Below are positions 20,661-34,016 of a stretch of DNA of 64,000 bases, one piece after another. Origin of the DNA: Symsagittifera roscoffensis (Eukaryota > Xenacoelomorpha > Acoela > Convolutidae); assembly GCF_963678635.1 (NCBI RefSeq), contig NC_087070.1, positions 22,553,419 to 22,617,418 on the forward strand. Reading direction: 5' to 3'. Numbering within the stretch: the first letter of the stretch is position 1; every line of letters begins with the position of its first letter. Under the pieces are notes generated by a model. It searched no databases and was not told the DNA's origin. It saw nothing but the letters and a program-made list of their open reading frames with translations. The position numbers were made by a program, and so were the translations under genes.

Positions 20661-21920
20661 AATGCCAAGCTTGTTGAAAAACGACACCAGAGCGTAATCA
20701 ATTGGGTTTAGCCCATAGATAAAACGTACTGCTTGCGCTTTCTAAATGAAATTTCTCTGAGTTTTCCTTTTTTCAGATTAACTTCTAATATCAGTACTTT
20801 ATCTAGATTTGATGCAATTGAACAGTGTATTTTTTCACAAAAATGATGCTTAGCAACGCGGGTTAATGAGCCAATCATGTCAGTTTTTGCACAAAAAATC
20901 ACAAAAATGCGAAACTGCATTTCAAGCTGAATCGAATTTCAGTAAATAACATTTCAACCAGTCACATCATTATTTTGGAATAAACCTGGTTCTATCTTAA
21001 CAGGAAACCAAGAAATATTTTAAAAGTTTTTTTTTGTTTTTTTTTAAAGCTTTTTAAAATACATACTTTTTTGTCGATTAATTTCAATTTTCTAGCGCTA
21101 AGGATGATGTTTTCCCCAGCTTCAAAAACGAAATGCATTGTTGACAAATTTGCGATATCCGCGGAGCTATCACTTATTTAAATAATGAAAAATGTCCAAA
21201 ATTTGGAAAATCCTGCGATATCCCCAAATTGTTTCAGCTAAACACTCATTTATTAAAGTTGATTATCTTTCATATGAAAAGCAAAAGTGTTGGGTTTTTC
21301 TTGGGTTGGCTCAAATTACTTCTATGAGTTGTTGTGCTAAAAACAATGCAACAAAATATAGAAAGAGAACTGATGATATTCACGAGGAGCCTCAAAAAAT
21401 TTTCAAAAAAAAAAAGCTGGAATTTTGGAATTTTTGCGAAATCTTTCAATTTCACATTTTCTTAGGATTGAAAAAATTTATTCAAAACAATATTATTTGA
21501 AAAAAAAAATTAATTTTAATTGGCAACATCAACAAAATCGAAATCAAACTTCAAGTAATTTGTATTTTAATGAATTGTGTTTGATTAGCTAGCGATATCA
21601 GCGGGATAGCTCAAATTGTACCAAATGCAAAATTACTAAAATAAAATAATTGATAGCTGAAGCAGCGATTTAAAAAAATGAAAAATTTAGGATCCATATT
21701 TTGGAATAGCAATTATGTTTTTTGCGATTTCCGCAGAGAAATATTTAAAAAAACATTGAAATGAAAAAAAGACGAAAAAAGTAACAATCTATAGCCCCTG
21801 TTTTCCATCATGTCTTCTTGGTTGATAAAAAATAATCGTCAAAGCGGAAATATAATAAAAAAAAATAATGTATAAAACTTTAAAAAGCTTAATTGAAACA
21901 AATTGAGGGCTAGTAAGACT
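20661..21920. other. AT-rich spacer with weak exon-like frames
   Basis: Minus-strand frames at 20708-20920 and 21270-21455 have hydrophobic patches (for example LLVNIISSLSIFCCIVFS) and possible splice borders, but no family signature. GCGATATC words recur at about 21153, 21213 and 21592. There is nothing firm enough to call a gene. Confidence 0.35.
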
Positions 21921-21923
21921 CAC

Positions 21924-22055
21924 ATGATACGAATAGTTGAATTTCACAAACAAAATGGGCTCAAGTAACACATTGTAGGATTTCACTGGCCCGTTTTTTG
22001 TCTTACTGAAAATGATGTCGAAAGTGTGTGATTTTACAAAATATAAGATCACTGA
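21924..22055 (-). CDS. Possible exon of an unknown protein
   Basis: The minus strand shows an acceptor-like TTTTATTTCAG at about 22056, a second ATCATTTTCAG at 22006, and a donor CAT/GTGAGTC at 21924. The frame between is open and encodes a peptide including SKTKNGPVKSYNVLLEPILF and VKFNYSYH. The two acceptors allow a 132-bp or an 82-bp exon. No neighbouring exon was connected. A duplicate is at 38060-38191. This is inferred from splice-site shape only. Confidence 0.25.
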
Positions 22056-22131
22056 AATAAAACACGGACAAATTTCAGCTTGATCTGAGTATACAAGATT
22101 GTGAAATAATAGGTATTGCACTAACAGGAAC

Positions 22132-22380
22132 ATGATTAAAAACAAATTCGAGCAAAAAATGCCTCCTCGTACAAACTATCAAAAAGTAGAAAAGCAAGGA
22201 AGAGGGAGAGAGAGAGGAGCGGTGGTGGAGTTGGCTTTTAAAATCATAATTACACATAGTTTACAGCATAGAAAACAGTTTACTTGGTACTGTAACTTTC
22301 CTAAGTCCTGGCCCAAAATTGATTGGTTCAATGAAGAGTTTAGAAGGTTACTTGGATGGGAGGAATGTAGGACCCGATGA
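22132..22380 (+). other. Unrecognised 82-codon frame with Arg/Glu-rich stretch
   Basis: The frame includes a GRGRERG run from a GA-rich microsatellite (22197-22220), then a tryptophan-containing tail (TWYCNFPKSWPKIDWFNEEF). No family was recognised. It overlaps a minus-strand frame. It is also present at 38268-38516. Confidence 0.15.
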
Positions 22381-23099
22381 AAAACATGTTTGTGGAGATT
22401 TCAACCGTGATATTTTGAAATCTTAAAAAAATACATGCGAATATTGTCTAAGTGCTTTTAATTTAAAATTTCAAAACAATTAGGAATCAACTTGCAAAAC
22501 AGTTTCTTCCAAAACTTGCATTGAAGTAGTCTAGATTTGTTCAGAATATTCTACAGTTGTTCAATGTCGGTTACGTTGATTACATATCATTCAACGGTAA
22601 TTACGTACCTCTAGGAACGAAAAGTGAGTGTTCTGAAGAAAAAATATTTTGTTTCAATTGAAATTAGAGACAAAATAAAGCAAAAAAATGGCTAGCAAAG
22701 AACAAAACGATTCTGCAATTTTCTTTAGCTCAGGAAGTGACAATCATAGAGCGAATTTTGCAAAAGTTAGAAGTAATTCACCAAAAACTGATAGGCAAGA
22801 AACGAAAACATTTTTAACAAAACAAGTTCGAAAATGATGCTAGACAAAATTCTACAGCTTTTTTCAAGCTTTAGATCAGTTTTCAGCTAATACAGGACAT
22901 CAATTGGCTGAAAAAATTAAATCATCTCAATAAGTCCATCAGAAGCAATTTTCTAAGAGTTTTTTCTCTTTTGAAAACGAGCTAAAAAGATATTTCCACG
23001 GTTTTCCGTTTTCATACAAAATACAATTGTGAATTTTGTGGTCAAATTGTTTTGTCATAAAAAAATAGAAACTACAATAAATAAAATACTGACAAAATT

Positions 23100-24260
23100 A
23101 ATCAACCAATGTTTAGAAAAAATGTTTGTCCAGATTGTCCTAAAGTAGCCATAGTAATACCAATTCATGAAGATGGAAAAAAATTGATCCCGAAAATTTA
23201 GGACAATATCTGTTCTACCGCTTTTCAACTACCTTTTAGAAAACTTCTGCATAATTGCATTAATGAATTCTTAGAGAAACACGGTGTTTTGAACAAAAAC
23301 CAAACTAGGTTCAAACCTAAATTCTGTACAATAGATGCTTCGGTAACCTTCCTGGAAGACATCCGAAATTATTGGGTTTTGAACCCTAATGTAACACATG
23401 CAACTCTCATAGATCTCAAAAAAGCGTTTGATACCGTTTTACATAAAATAATTCAACAAAAATTGAAAATTGCGGCCTACGAGGTTCCATATAATCAATG
23501 TTGAAACCATATTTGGCAAACAGATCACAAGTAGTTGTTCAAAATAGGTTCCAAAATGTTGAAATTGAAAACTATTCACTGTGGAGATCCACAGGGATCA
23601 TTCTTCGGGCCACTACTGTTCAATTTGTTGATAAATGATTTACCAACGATTACAAACTTAATGAACACGTACTTATACACTAATGTAACAGCAATGAAGC
23701 AAAAGGAACATAACTTACAGCAGTGAAGCGAAAGGAACAAAAAGGAGAATTTTACGAAAGCATGTAAATTTTGTTCTTTCTGCTTCACAGTACCATCATT
23801 AAAATCATCAGAAAAATGAATAAGCTAACAATGAACAGAGATATAACAAAAATTATAAATTTTATTCGGAAAATAATCATAGGAATAGACAATATAAGAA
23901 TAGGAACCGATGTTGTTGAAAAAGGCGTCTATGCTACATTTTTGAGCATTCGCATGAACGCAAAATTAAATTTCAAATTTCATATTGTCTTTCTCGTCAA
24001 AAAAGAATAATTTTTGTGGATTGATCTACCGATTGCCTTACGTGCTAACGACAACACAACTAATTTAAGCTTTTTTTAGTCATTTTAGCCAAAACTGCAA
24101 TATGGGGTTATAGTGTACGGCACAGCTAGAAAAACATCACTACAAAAATGTGAAACAAAACAAAGCCAAATTTTTAGAATAATTTAAAGAAAACGGAGAC
24201 ATCAGTCAGTACCATATATTAAAGAAACCTACAGGATATGCGCAGTGAAAAAAGTGCACT
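23100..24260 (+). pseudogene. Dead LINE (non-LTR) reverse transcriptase, copy 1
   Basis: Pieces of a non-LTR reverse transcriptase are readable in order: a PIHEDGKK segment with an ISVLP-like block (about 23160-23220), then an L..H.VLNKNQTRFKP segment (23265-23320). Next come TLIDLKKAFDTVLHKIIQQK (RT block with the first catalytic Asp, about 23405-23465) and GDPQGSFFGPLLFNLLINDL (23583-23643). The YADD box that should follow is replaced by a YLYTNVT-like sequence, so the catalytic Asp pair is lost. Stops and frameshifts are frequent. No endonuclease domain or poly(A) tail was recognised. The family is probably in the Jockey/CR1 range, by motif only. Confidence 0.75.
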
Positions 24261-24269
24261 AAGACGAGG

Positions 24270-25090
24270 TATTAATTTTTTATTTAAGCTTTTACGGAAA
24301 GATTTAAAAACTGAATCCCTGAAAAAAATGATTTTTGGACTCGGATATTGAGATATTGGAACATAAAAGAGTTTAAAAATCAAACCATCAAAAAACTATC
24401 TAGTAAAGTCCTAGAAGATTTTCGTACAATTAGGAAAACATTCAATTTTATTCAAAAGTATTTTGAAGAATTTGTTGATACAGTCAGCATTTTTAATGAT
24501 AAATAGTTGAACATTTCTCCATGATTTTATACAACAGGAATAATAAAGTAATGGTAGATCTTTTTTTCTAAAAGAGCGGGGTTTGTATAGTTTCGACAAC
24601 TGATGGTATTTTGCAGGTGAAACTTCTTTGTACTTCATAGAAATTGTACTGTTTAAGTAAGTATCACCTGAGTACGCCTATCGGGTCTTTTGATGTCGTT
24701 ATCTATCAATATTATGTAAACTGACGAATGTTTGTTGAATACGCTTTGATCTGAAAACAATTTAATATGATTATTATTTAAATACATGAAGTCTTCTGGA
24801 TTTTAGGAGGCGATGATTACAATGAGCAAGAGGAAGTTGGTTCAATTTCCTGATTTTTCTATCAGATAACAAATGGTACTCCGCAAACTGGGTTATATAT
24901 TTAGCACAGTACGTCATCATTAATTGTTGTGCCTAAATATCTCGTCTATTAGTTTCTTTGATGGCCTTGATTTTCAAAAATTTTATCTCTCTTCTTTTGA
25001 TTGATTTTTTTCTGATACTGAACATTGCCTCTCATTTCAGGCAATTACCGGAACTGGGGTTAGTTTGTCTTTTTTTATAACACTTAATAA
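24270..25090. other. AT-rich spacer
   Basis: The minus-strand frame 24411-24638 lacks any recognisable signature. Nothing else is supported. Confidence 0.35.
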
Positions 25091-25097
25091 CAAATGG

Positions 25098-25285
25098 GGC
25101 TCCCCTCTCCACACCTGCTAATTTTTACAAGTATTTTATTGTTAAATTTTTCCAATTATTGTTACGAAAATTCGCATGCGTCTTGATTAGGCCATGATAA
25201 ACATTTTCGGTTTTCATGCTAATAAAACATCTCGTTACACCGTAAAATTGTTGCAACATTTGAGGTGGGGAAAAGAAAAAGAGCC
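25098..25285. mobile_element. GGCTCTTTT-family MITE near the end of duplication copy 1
   Basis: It starts GGCTCCCCTCTCCACACCTG and ends GGTGGGGAAAAGAAAAAGAGCC. The interior CTAATTTTTACAAG, TTTTTCCAATTATTGTTACG and GATTAGGCCATGATAAACAT matches the copies at 2283 and 7383. Confidence 0.65.
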
Positions 25286-25837
25286 CGATAAGGCAGATGC
25301 CTAAATTAATTCCGTTTCCATGAAAAACTATTATTAGCTTACGTGATCAGCTTACGTGATCAGCGAAGAAGCGTATTTCTAATTGATTTTCTATTTGAAA
25401 ATGCTTTAATTTTTTGCTTCTTATAAAACAGCAGATATATCTCAAAATTAACTGTAACGCAAAAACTGGATGTTTTTGAAACTTGATTAACCAAACTCAC
25501 TTTGATGAGGAAAACCATACCGTATTCAAAAACAGAATCAAATTGGCTTTTGCAGTATGTTTTTGGGTCGAAAACACTGCAAAATCATAATCAAAAAAGA
25601 TTCATGAAATGTGACAATATGAATTTTATGACAAAAGACCGCGTTTTTTTCAGAGCGGAAAAACTTCCTTTAAATTGTCAGTGAAAGTGGGTGTTCAGTG
25701 AATTAATTTCGTGTGTGCCCAAGAATAAACTCTGCGAATATCTTATTGTTAACTATTGCACACAAACGCACTTAAGTTAGTTTTCTGTCATGATGCACCT
25801 TTTATTTGTTTGGCTTTTTTAAGTTTAAGCTATGACC

Positions 25838-28800
25838 CATTCCGCTTGTTTTGTGCCACGTCCATTCTCCGTGATAATGATTTTTTCCAAATGGTTGAAT
25901 TGAAACTGTCAAAAAAAACAACTCTAATAGACTTGTTCTTTGTGATTCAGCTTGCATTCTTTCAAACAGTTCTGCTCAGCGTGCTAAAAAGCTTATCCTG
26001 TCAGGCAAAAAAGGAACATGAAGGTCAGTGGAAGACCTATCGGGTTAGGTTGTAATGACAGGTCAGGTAGATTTAAGGATTTAAGTGTTAATAAGTCAAA
26101 CGAATGGTTTTTTTATGAAGAATGATTTAAGCCTAGTGTATAATATCATCAAAGTCACTGAACATTAAAAAAATATCAGCCTTTAGATACGATGCATTCC
26201 TTAACTTATAGCGTTTTTATGAAAAAATAGTTTTAAGCCAAGAAAGCTTCCCTGGCACTCGCCATTTAACAATTAACGGTGATAAAAGCGATAGGAGGGA
26301 AGGCATTGGATCTAAATATGGTAAACTTTTTGAAATTCTCTGACTTTGATAAAACTGGGCCCATAAAACGGCCGATCCCCAATCCTCATCAGATAAACAA
26401 GCTTCAAAAACGCTCGAATCAATAATTTCACATGACGGAGTTCGCTATTCCGTTGGTATTCGAGCTAACATTCCATAATTTCTCAGCTGAAACCTTTCAA
26501 AAAGCTGTTCGGAAAGGATCCTGACTGAGCATTTTCACAGTTAAAATTTAAGGCTATTTGAAAAAAAAGATAAACTGTTCCAAATAATTTTAATGAGATG
26601 ATTACGCGCACCCCTTGCGAGTTGTTTTCAACCGAGCAACCATTAGCTATCCCAAACAAACCTGAAAAGATGAGGAGCATTTTAAACGGTTCGCGGATGT
26701 TTCTCGTTGTTTCATTGAAACTGTCAGTTTTGGTAGGGCCCGATCTGCTGCAGAACTTTTTGAGAATCATCCTCGGGTTCAGGGAGCATAAGTATGCATA
26801 AATCAATCATCGTTCAAGTGGGGGTAATTCCAGTTGACCAGCCGTCGTTGCGTTGTTTCTGAAGGACGGGTCCTTCAGTGAGACAAGCGTTTCACAGTAC
26901 ACTCGTCACATTTTCACTCTCGTGACTCCCCCGCTGGCGCAAATTTTGCGCTCCAGCAAATCTCGACTGATAAAAACGACATATTGCCAGCTGCTTCTTC
27001 TATCTTATAATTTTTCATTGATGAATTCCTAAATTGAGGATCCGACCGAAATACTAGCAAAAAATTTGTAAATTTAGTATGTCTAGGACGATTTAGTAAC
27101 ACAAAAATTGTCAGCAAAGCCCTAGATTTAGCAAAAAAATTAAATCTAGAAAACAGCAAAATTGACACCGTAAACGAAATCAATCTGGTCAGCAGTGGGA
27201 TGAACATTATCAGACGAGCTTTAGGAATAGCTCATAGAAAGGCATACAATTTTACCAATACTTGGCCGTGTAACAAAACGTTACTGTTTATTCGACACCC
27301 TGGTTGACGAAATAGAACCGCATATATTGTTGACAGTTCTCATGACCTCTTTTGCTCCGTGCTTTCCTGCGTGGTCGCTACATCGTAATAAATGCAGCCA
27401 AATTTGATTTTGTTTTCTGAAAAACTTGAACAGCCCCAAAGTTAAACTGCAGGCGCTTTTTCTGGCGATCCTTTTTTGAATGGTAATAGAGGAACCGTTC
27501 ACAATCAAATTCGAAAATTCATAAAGGTCAACTAGTCACATCACTGTACTGCCATGGTTAAACTAAACCAGAAAATTGCCTCTTTTGTGGCAAATCGGGT
27601 TTCCGAGATTCTTGAATCCACCGCAATTGATTAGTGCTTCCATACGTTCGGTCACGACAATCCAGCAGATGGTACTGACACCCGCCGAATAACTATTGAG
27701 GCATTCGAAGAAATTCATTGGGTGATCGGTACTAACTTTTTGACAACTAAGGGTTGGCCTGTCAAGCCTGAATTAGAAGTTCTCATCCGTATTTTCCTCA
27801 TAAGACCATGTAATGATCTGAACGCATGTGTTAAAAAAACTGATAAATCCGGTCGAGGAAATAGAATTACATGTGTTGATGACAGTTCTCATGACCTCCT
27901 TTGCTCTGTGCTTTCCTGCGTGGTCGCTACATTGTAACAAAGGCAGCGAAATTTGATTTTAATTTTTGAAAAGCTTGAATAGCGCCAAAGAAAACTCTTT
28001 AAATTCCCAAAGTTAAACTGCAGGCACTTTTTCTGACGATCCGTCTTTGACTGGAAAAAGAGAAAACGTTCACAATCAAAATTGAAAGTACACAAGTGTA
28101 ATCTCTTTGCATCACTGTACTGCCATGGTTAAACTAAACCAGGAAGTTGCCTTTTTGTGACTAATCGAATGTCCGCGATTCTTGAATCCACCGTAATTGA
28201 TGAGTGGTTCCATACGTCCAGTCACGACAATCCAGCAGATGGTACTGACACCCGCCGAATAAATAGTGAAGCATTAGAAGAAATTGATTGGATGAAAGGT
28301 ACTAACGTTTTGACAACTAAGTGTTGGCCTTTCAAGCCTGAATTAGAAGTTCTCTTCCGTATTTTCCTTATAGGACGACTTAAGAATCTGAACGCATGTG
28401 TTAAAAAAATTGCACATCTAAAACCACCAAACCACTTTTTGCCACGAAAATTTAGTTCTTTTCCGAAACTGCAAAAATTTGCTGTTATTTGCTGAGGTTC
28501 TTGTCTCATCAACTTCAAAATCGCAAAAATTGTTCGATAACAGATTCGTCCAAGTTAAAAATAGCTGAACAAAAGTTTCTGGCTCATTCAGAGTCGTTAC
28601 CCATTAAAGTCAACGCACTTTAAAATAAATAATCTGTTAAGAAGTCAAGCCGATCAGTTTCTCTTTTGCCGTTTACAGGTCGCCGGCAGTCTAGTCCATT
28701 CCATTGATCTTTTTCGCCGTCTGGCGGCCGTTAATTTTAATCTTGATAGTCTCATCTGTTTAAACAGCCGAAACCTACTTGTAATGTTGCTTCTGACAGT

Positions 28801-29880
28801 TTTTACTGCGTGCTGTTGTAGAACTAGAGTATTTTGTATTGGGATGCGTACCGGACTCCATTCTGTAGAATATTATTGCGTGTTACGCGCGAAAATGAAT
28901 TGCAAATCAACTGCATCAACAGCACGAAAGTGAAATGCAAATACGAAACTGAAATGCAAAATCAACTAAGCCTAAAAATCAGCTGCCCGAGCGACAGGTT
29001 TACCGTCAACTATCATTCGCGAACTGTGGAGAAGATTACGTCGTTCCGGTCCACGTAACGATTCTACGAAACTCAGAGAAATTTTGGAGCTTCTTAATCA
29101 TGTGTATGGCGATACGTGACGTTCATCTCGAGACTGTTCAATCAATGGATACAGATTCCTGAGTAACGGACCTAGTCTGCTCCAATGCTCGGCGAGGAAC
29201 GCATTTTGGCATCTGATTTGACAATGGTACAAAATTCGGTGAATCGGTCATTAAGCTGAATCTGTGCTTCGAGAAATGGAACGCCCATGCACAATACACT
29301 CGCACATGAAGGCTTTTCCTGGAATTTCAATCCGTCCAGTGCTATCCATAGCGAGGAAGGATCGCACCAAAATCGACTTCTATGACACTCTCGGAAAACA
29401 AAAAATTACTGAAGAAGTCCCCATAACCACGTTTTACTTAGTTGTGCAACCTCTAAACAACCGCCTGCTCGCATCCGTATCTTCCGGCCTGAGCAATCTC
29501 AAAGCATAAACGCCGAATCATTTCCTACTTGGACATCGAGCAATTAACTTCCCGCTTTTACATTTCGAGCACAGTTTCAAGAATCGAAAGCGCTACGCCA
29601 GAGTGCAACCCCTCTCTAAACGCTATGGCCTCCCTTTCCTCGAGTACGTACCAACGTTCAACAAATGAGGGTAATGGTTTTCTTCTCCAGAGTTACACTT
29701 GGAAACAGGAGACTACGTTTGAAAGATTGAGGACACTAGCCCACGAGGATTTAAACCGTTAGCGCGAGTCAAGACGTTGAACAGTAGAATTGTCGGCATA
29801 GCGCAGTCAGCCATAAAAAGAACGGCAACCGGTGAGTACAATAGTCCGATCCTGAAAAAAGCACCAGTTCTCGCTCTTTT
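25838..29880 (+). pseudogene. BEL/Pao relic, truncated second copy
   Basis: This is the duplicate of 9703-13745: pre-RT block at about 26393, doubled RNase H region 27285-28410, and integrase 29015-29880 with TPNHFLLGH at about 29510. It lacks the gag end because the duplication breakpoint falls inside the element. It carries the same stops and frameshifts as copy 1. Confidence 0.75.
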
Positions 29881-30360
29881 GTGAGCAGAGGATGTTAACG
29901 CAAGCTAATAAACAGCTAAAAATTATTATTTTTGCAAATTATCAAATACAACTATTGGGTTAATTTAAACTAAAAACTTATTTTAAAAGTAAAAAAAATA
30001 TATTTTAAGTTTCGGTTCTAAAAATGAACTAAATTATGTAATTTTTTGTTTTTTGTTGAGACTTAAATGGTAGCCGTAGTTGTTGAATTTTGTTTCTGTA
30101 CAGGTTCGACCTATAGCAAAAATTGAATTGATGAGAGCTTGTTCAAATTACCATATTCCAAGTTGCTAAAATTGAAGAAAAAAAGTTTTTTAATAAATGT
30201 TGATTTACAAAAAACTGGGTCCGAGTTTAGACTGATTATCCAAAAAAAACTTGAATTCAAATAATTTTGGAGCCCTGTATCAAAGCAACAGCGCAGCCTT
30301 AAGTTACTTGTTATGTTTGAATAAATAAGGATGTAGCTGCTATTATTTTGTGTACCTTTT

Positions 30361-30574
30361 GGCTCTTTTCCAGTTCCCCCCTCTCAAAATACCGAATTTT
30401 ATGTTTGTTTTACGTGCTATTACGGCTAAATGCGTGATGTTACCCTGTAAAGTATGAAGAACAAATTTGTTCACAATTGTCGATTTGTTCACCGCGCCGA
30501 ATTTCATTGCATTATGACAACGTTAAATAAACTTTTCAAATTTGAATTTGAAAGGGGGGAACTGGAAAAGAGCC
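30361..30574. mobile_element. GGCTCTTTT-family MITE (duplicate of 14226-14439)
   Basis: Same termini and interior as the copy-1 element. The related copies at 14584, 15812, 16639, 17916 and 25098 recur at about 30719, 31947, 32777, 34052 and 41234. Confidence 0.75.
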
Positions 30575-31056
30575 TATCTCTTTTTTGTTTTTCTTGGATG
30601 GCTATTATTTACAGGGGGGACTACAATTGGAAAGACTTTTTTAAAACTTTTCCTTCACCCCAAATATATGCATCAATTTTATGATGTAACCAAATATGAA
30701 GACCAAATATAATTTTCAGGGGCTCTTTTCGACTTTTCCCCGTTATTTTTTTTCCTTTTTCATTGTTGCTTATTTGTCAAAACGGCTAAATGCGTGATGT
30801 TGCTATATTTAGTATGAAGAAGAAATCTGTTCACAATTAATGGTTTGTTCACCAAGCAAAATTTCACTGTATAATGACAACGTTAAAATAGTTTTCCAAA
30901 CTTAAAATTCAAGTATGGGAAATGGGAAAGATATTTTCATGGCTTAATTAGTCCGCACGCCAATTTTTGTAACAATCAGACAATGTGAACAGAAAAAAAA
31001 AGATAAGTAAAATTTCGTGGTGAGGTGAGCCGAGATTTAAGATAATGAAGTCATTT

Positions 31057-31299
31057 TCAGATCTCTTCTAGAAGCGGAGAAGACTCATTTGCCAAACTAG
31101 ATCGCATTCCTAAAATAATTCCCATGTAATTCTTTCCTTGGATGAGGTAGAACCTCTCTTGACAATTCAGACATACGAAGATGAGGATAATCTGCACTGC
31201 ATAGACGAAGAAAAGAGCAGAACAGGTCAGACAGCCACTGTTACACATTATGCTCACCAAAGGCCAAGTTAGGTCAAAGGCCAATTTCTTCAAGGTCAC
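31057..31299 (-). CDS. Membrane-protein candidate exon (duplicate of 14922-15164)
   Basis: Identical peptide to the copy-1 exon, with one hydrophobic span and a SSPLLEEI end. If the 16-kb duplication is real, the exon exists twice in tandem. Function is unknown. Confidence 0.35.
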   Translation of the reverse strand: MTLKKLAFDLTWPLVSIMCNSGCLTCSALFFVYAVQIILIFVCLNCQERFYLIQGKNYMGIILGMRSSLANESSPLLEEI

Positions 31300-33090
31300 T
31301 CAGGATTACCGCACTGCTCTTCAAGGGAAGAAGATGACATAAGAAAAGATAATGCTATCTATATTAATACCGTTCGAAAACCGGCCAAGTATAATAGTCA
31401 TATAATAGTCTGTTGTAAAATGAAACAGTGATGCGAGTGTTCTTAGTTTTTATTCACTTTTTATATTTGGTCCCGCGGAGTTTGGCTGTTTTCCACGAAA
31501 CGAAAAAGAATTTAATGTTCTGTTTAAAAATGAGTTTATTAAAATTTCAATGATTCAAACTTTTGTTCAAACTTTTGAAAAATTTGATTTAAACACAAGG
31601 TCGCATCACTGAGAATATGAAATAAGTATTACAAATTGTTGGTTATAATCGAAGTTTTGCAGTGAACTACTTTCTAGTCATGCTTAGAAGCACGTGTAAT
31701 GTCAGTATGAAGAGAAAAAAATTGTTTCCCTAATATCAGGCAGCGGCTCTTTTCCAGTTTCTCACCCCCTGGTAAAATTACATTAGGCTGTTCAAAAATT
31801 GTTCACACGGCATTTTGCATCAAAGGGGGGATCTTTTTCGGAAAATGTTTGTTTGCGTCCAAAGTTAGATTTGCGGTTAAAAAAAAAATTTGGAGCAAGT
31901 TTTCAAAATTACTACAAAAATTTTTTTGTGTCGTATATGGAAACTGGGCTCTTTTTCCTTTCCCCCCCCCCCCACCTCACATATACACCAATTTTATGTT
32001 GTAACGAGGAGTTTTACAAGGTTGAGTATGGAGACCAAATATGTTTGTCATAGCCTAATTAGTCCGCATACCAATTATTGTAACAATCCGATCATGTGAA
32101 CAAAATTTTACTAATAAAATTTCGCTGGTGGGGAGGGGAAAAGGAAAAAGAGCCGGAAAATGTATGGTAAGCATTTTTTTAAAAACAAAAAATTTCAAAT
32201 CAGTTTTTTTGTCTGTTCAACTGTTCTCAAAAAGCCGCAGTAATGGTTTAATTTTTTTTCTATTGTTTTTCGAAAATGTATGAAAATTGTATGACAAGCA
32301 TTTTCTCCATACACATGATGTATGGAATTGTATGATAAGCAGTTTCGTTGTATGGAGGTCAACCCGGGTATAGCTTCAGAAAATCTGGCCGAACTTACAA
32401 CGATTTATTCACAGGTATAGGACCAACATGCGAGTTGATTGGCTCTTCGAGGAAAATTGCTGCCGTGCTTTAAGAGAGATACATGCAATTTTTTAAAATA
32501 TTTTTTTTGGCTCGGTAATGATGCCTCAGTGTCAAGTAACGAGCTCGGAACACAGTGGACCTCGAGCATCCGATCTTTCGAGTGACACGCGGAGATTTCA
32601 CCACTTCGCCATATATGAAAGTCTATTTTTATGCATTTTAAAAACTGCATCAAAACGTGTCAGCGTGAACAGGTGAACAAATTTTTACAAAAATTCTTAC
32701 ATCCAAAATGCTGTGTTAACAATTTTGAACAGTTTTTTTGCAATTTTACGAGGTAGTGGGAAACTGGAGAAGAGCCGGCCCTTCACCACAACTACTCACA
32801 GATCTTTTCCATTTTCCAAGATCAAATTTGTTTGCCATGGCTTATTTAGTCCGTCTGCCAAATCTTATAAGACTCCGGCAATGCGAGCAGAAAAATTAGT
32901 TTACAAAAATTGACAGGAGGCGGGGAAAAGCAAAAAGAGCCCCACTTCCAGCTTAAACACTTTCTAGGGCTTTTCATTTTTTCATGCTGATGTGGCTAAA
33001 AACGACAAATTTTATAGTTTTAATTCAATTATTGCTCACAGTGACATGACGATCATTTTTTGACCAATCTTTTCGCTATTTTCCAGTCCT

Positions 33091-34016
33091 ACCCGCACCG
33101 GAGTTCCATTGATAATAATCGACTATAATGGAACAATATTGTCTAAAATGTTTTCATTATAATCCACTATTGTGGCAAATTTAGCCCACGAAATCGAAAT
33201 CGATTATATTGTCATTATAATCGATAATTTTGTAAAAATACAAGCCATTAAAATCCATTCTATTGGATCATAATCCATTTAAAATTCATTATAATAGATT
33301 ATTACCCATTTAAAATCCATTATAATCGGTTATAACGGATTATAATCTATACAACTTTTTTGCAAAATCATTTGCAAAACATGGAACATTTCTGCGTTAC
33401 TCACGGCCTAATCGCAATCTAAACCTAATCGAATTCACCACCTCCCCTTTTTGCACCCCATCCGCGTTTGCCCAAAATCCCCTCCCCCCACTCCCCTACG
33501 TTTATCCTTACAGCACACCCATGTTTGCTGAAGTTTATCAACACCCTCCCCCCCCCCCCAAGTTAAAGTCACCCCAGTTTGTTTAACATTTCCAACGGCG
33601 ACGGAGGAGGGAGTATACTCAATGGAAAACGGAGGGGGGATGGGGGTAAACGCGGTATATAAGACAAAAATTATAAAAATTTAAAAGTGAAATGTAACAT
33701 TTTTTGAAACCTAATAAAGCAACTGCACTAAGCAGGAAATGCGATAAATTTGAAAAAACTTCATGACTAACCTCTCGAAAAAATCCATTATAAATTATTA
33801 TAACCGATTATAAGCGATTCTATTAGCACAAAAATATACGAAATATAGTCCAATTTTAATGGATTGTAATCGATTATAATTGATTATATTGATATAATAA
33901 ATAGTGGATTGTAATCAATTTTCAATCGATTATAATCGATTATTATCGAAATTTATTGAGACAGACCACGAAAATTCAATATAATCGATTATTATCCATG
34001 GAACTCCGGTGCGGGT
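33091..34016. mobile_element. Foldback element (duplicate of 16953-17880)
   Basis: Same inverted termini and ATTATAATC arrays. It differs from copy 1 by C/T at 33139 and a shorter C-run (12 versus 14) near 33548. Confidence 0.7.

Larger units (their letters stand above)
9703..25837. repeat. 16.1-kb tandem duplication, copy 1
   Basis: This 16,135-bp block is repeated head to tail at 25838-41973. Identity begins at CATTCCGC (9703) and resumes at the same word at 25838. The base before it differs (G at 9702, C at 25837). Matching frames keep an offset of 16135 up to about 15.8 kb, and 16136 after 17.8 kb. The visible differences are two C-homopolymer lengths (9 versus 12 near 15827, and 14 versus 12 near 17410), C/T at 15791, C/T at 17001, and single-base indels near 16865 and 16919. 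The copies are either very young or an assembly artefact. Confidence 0.95.
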
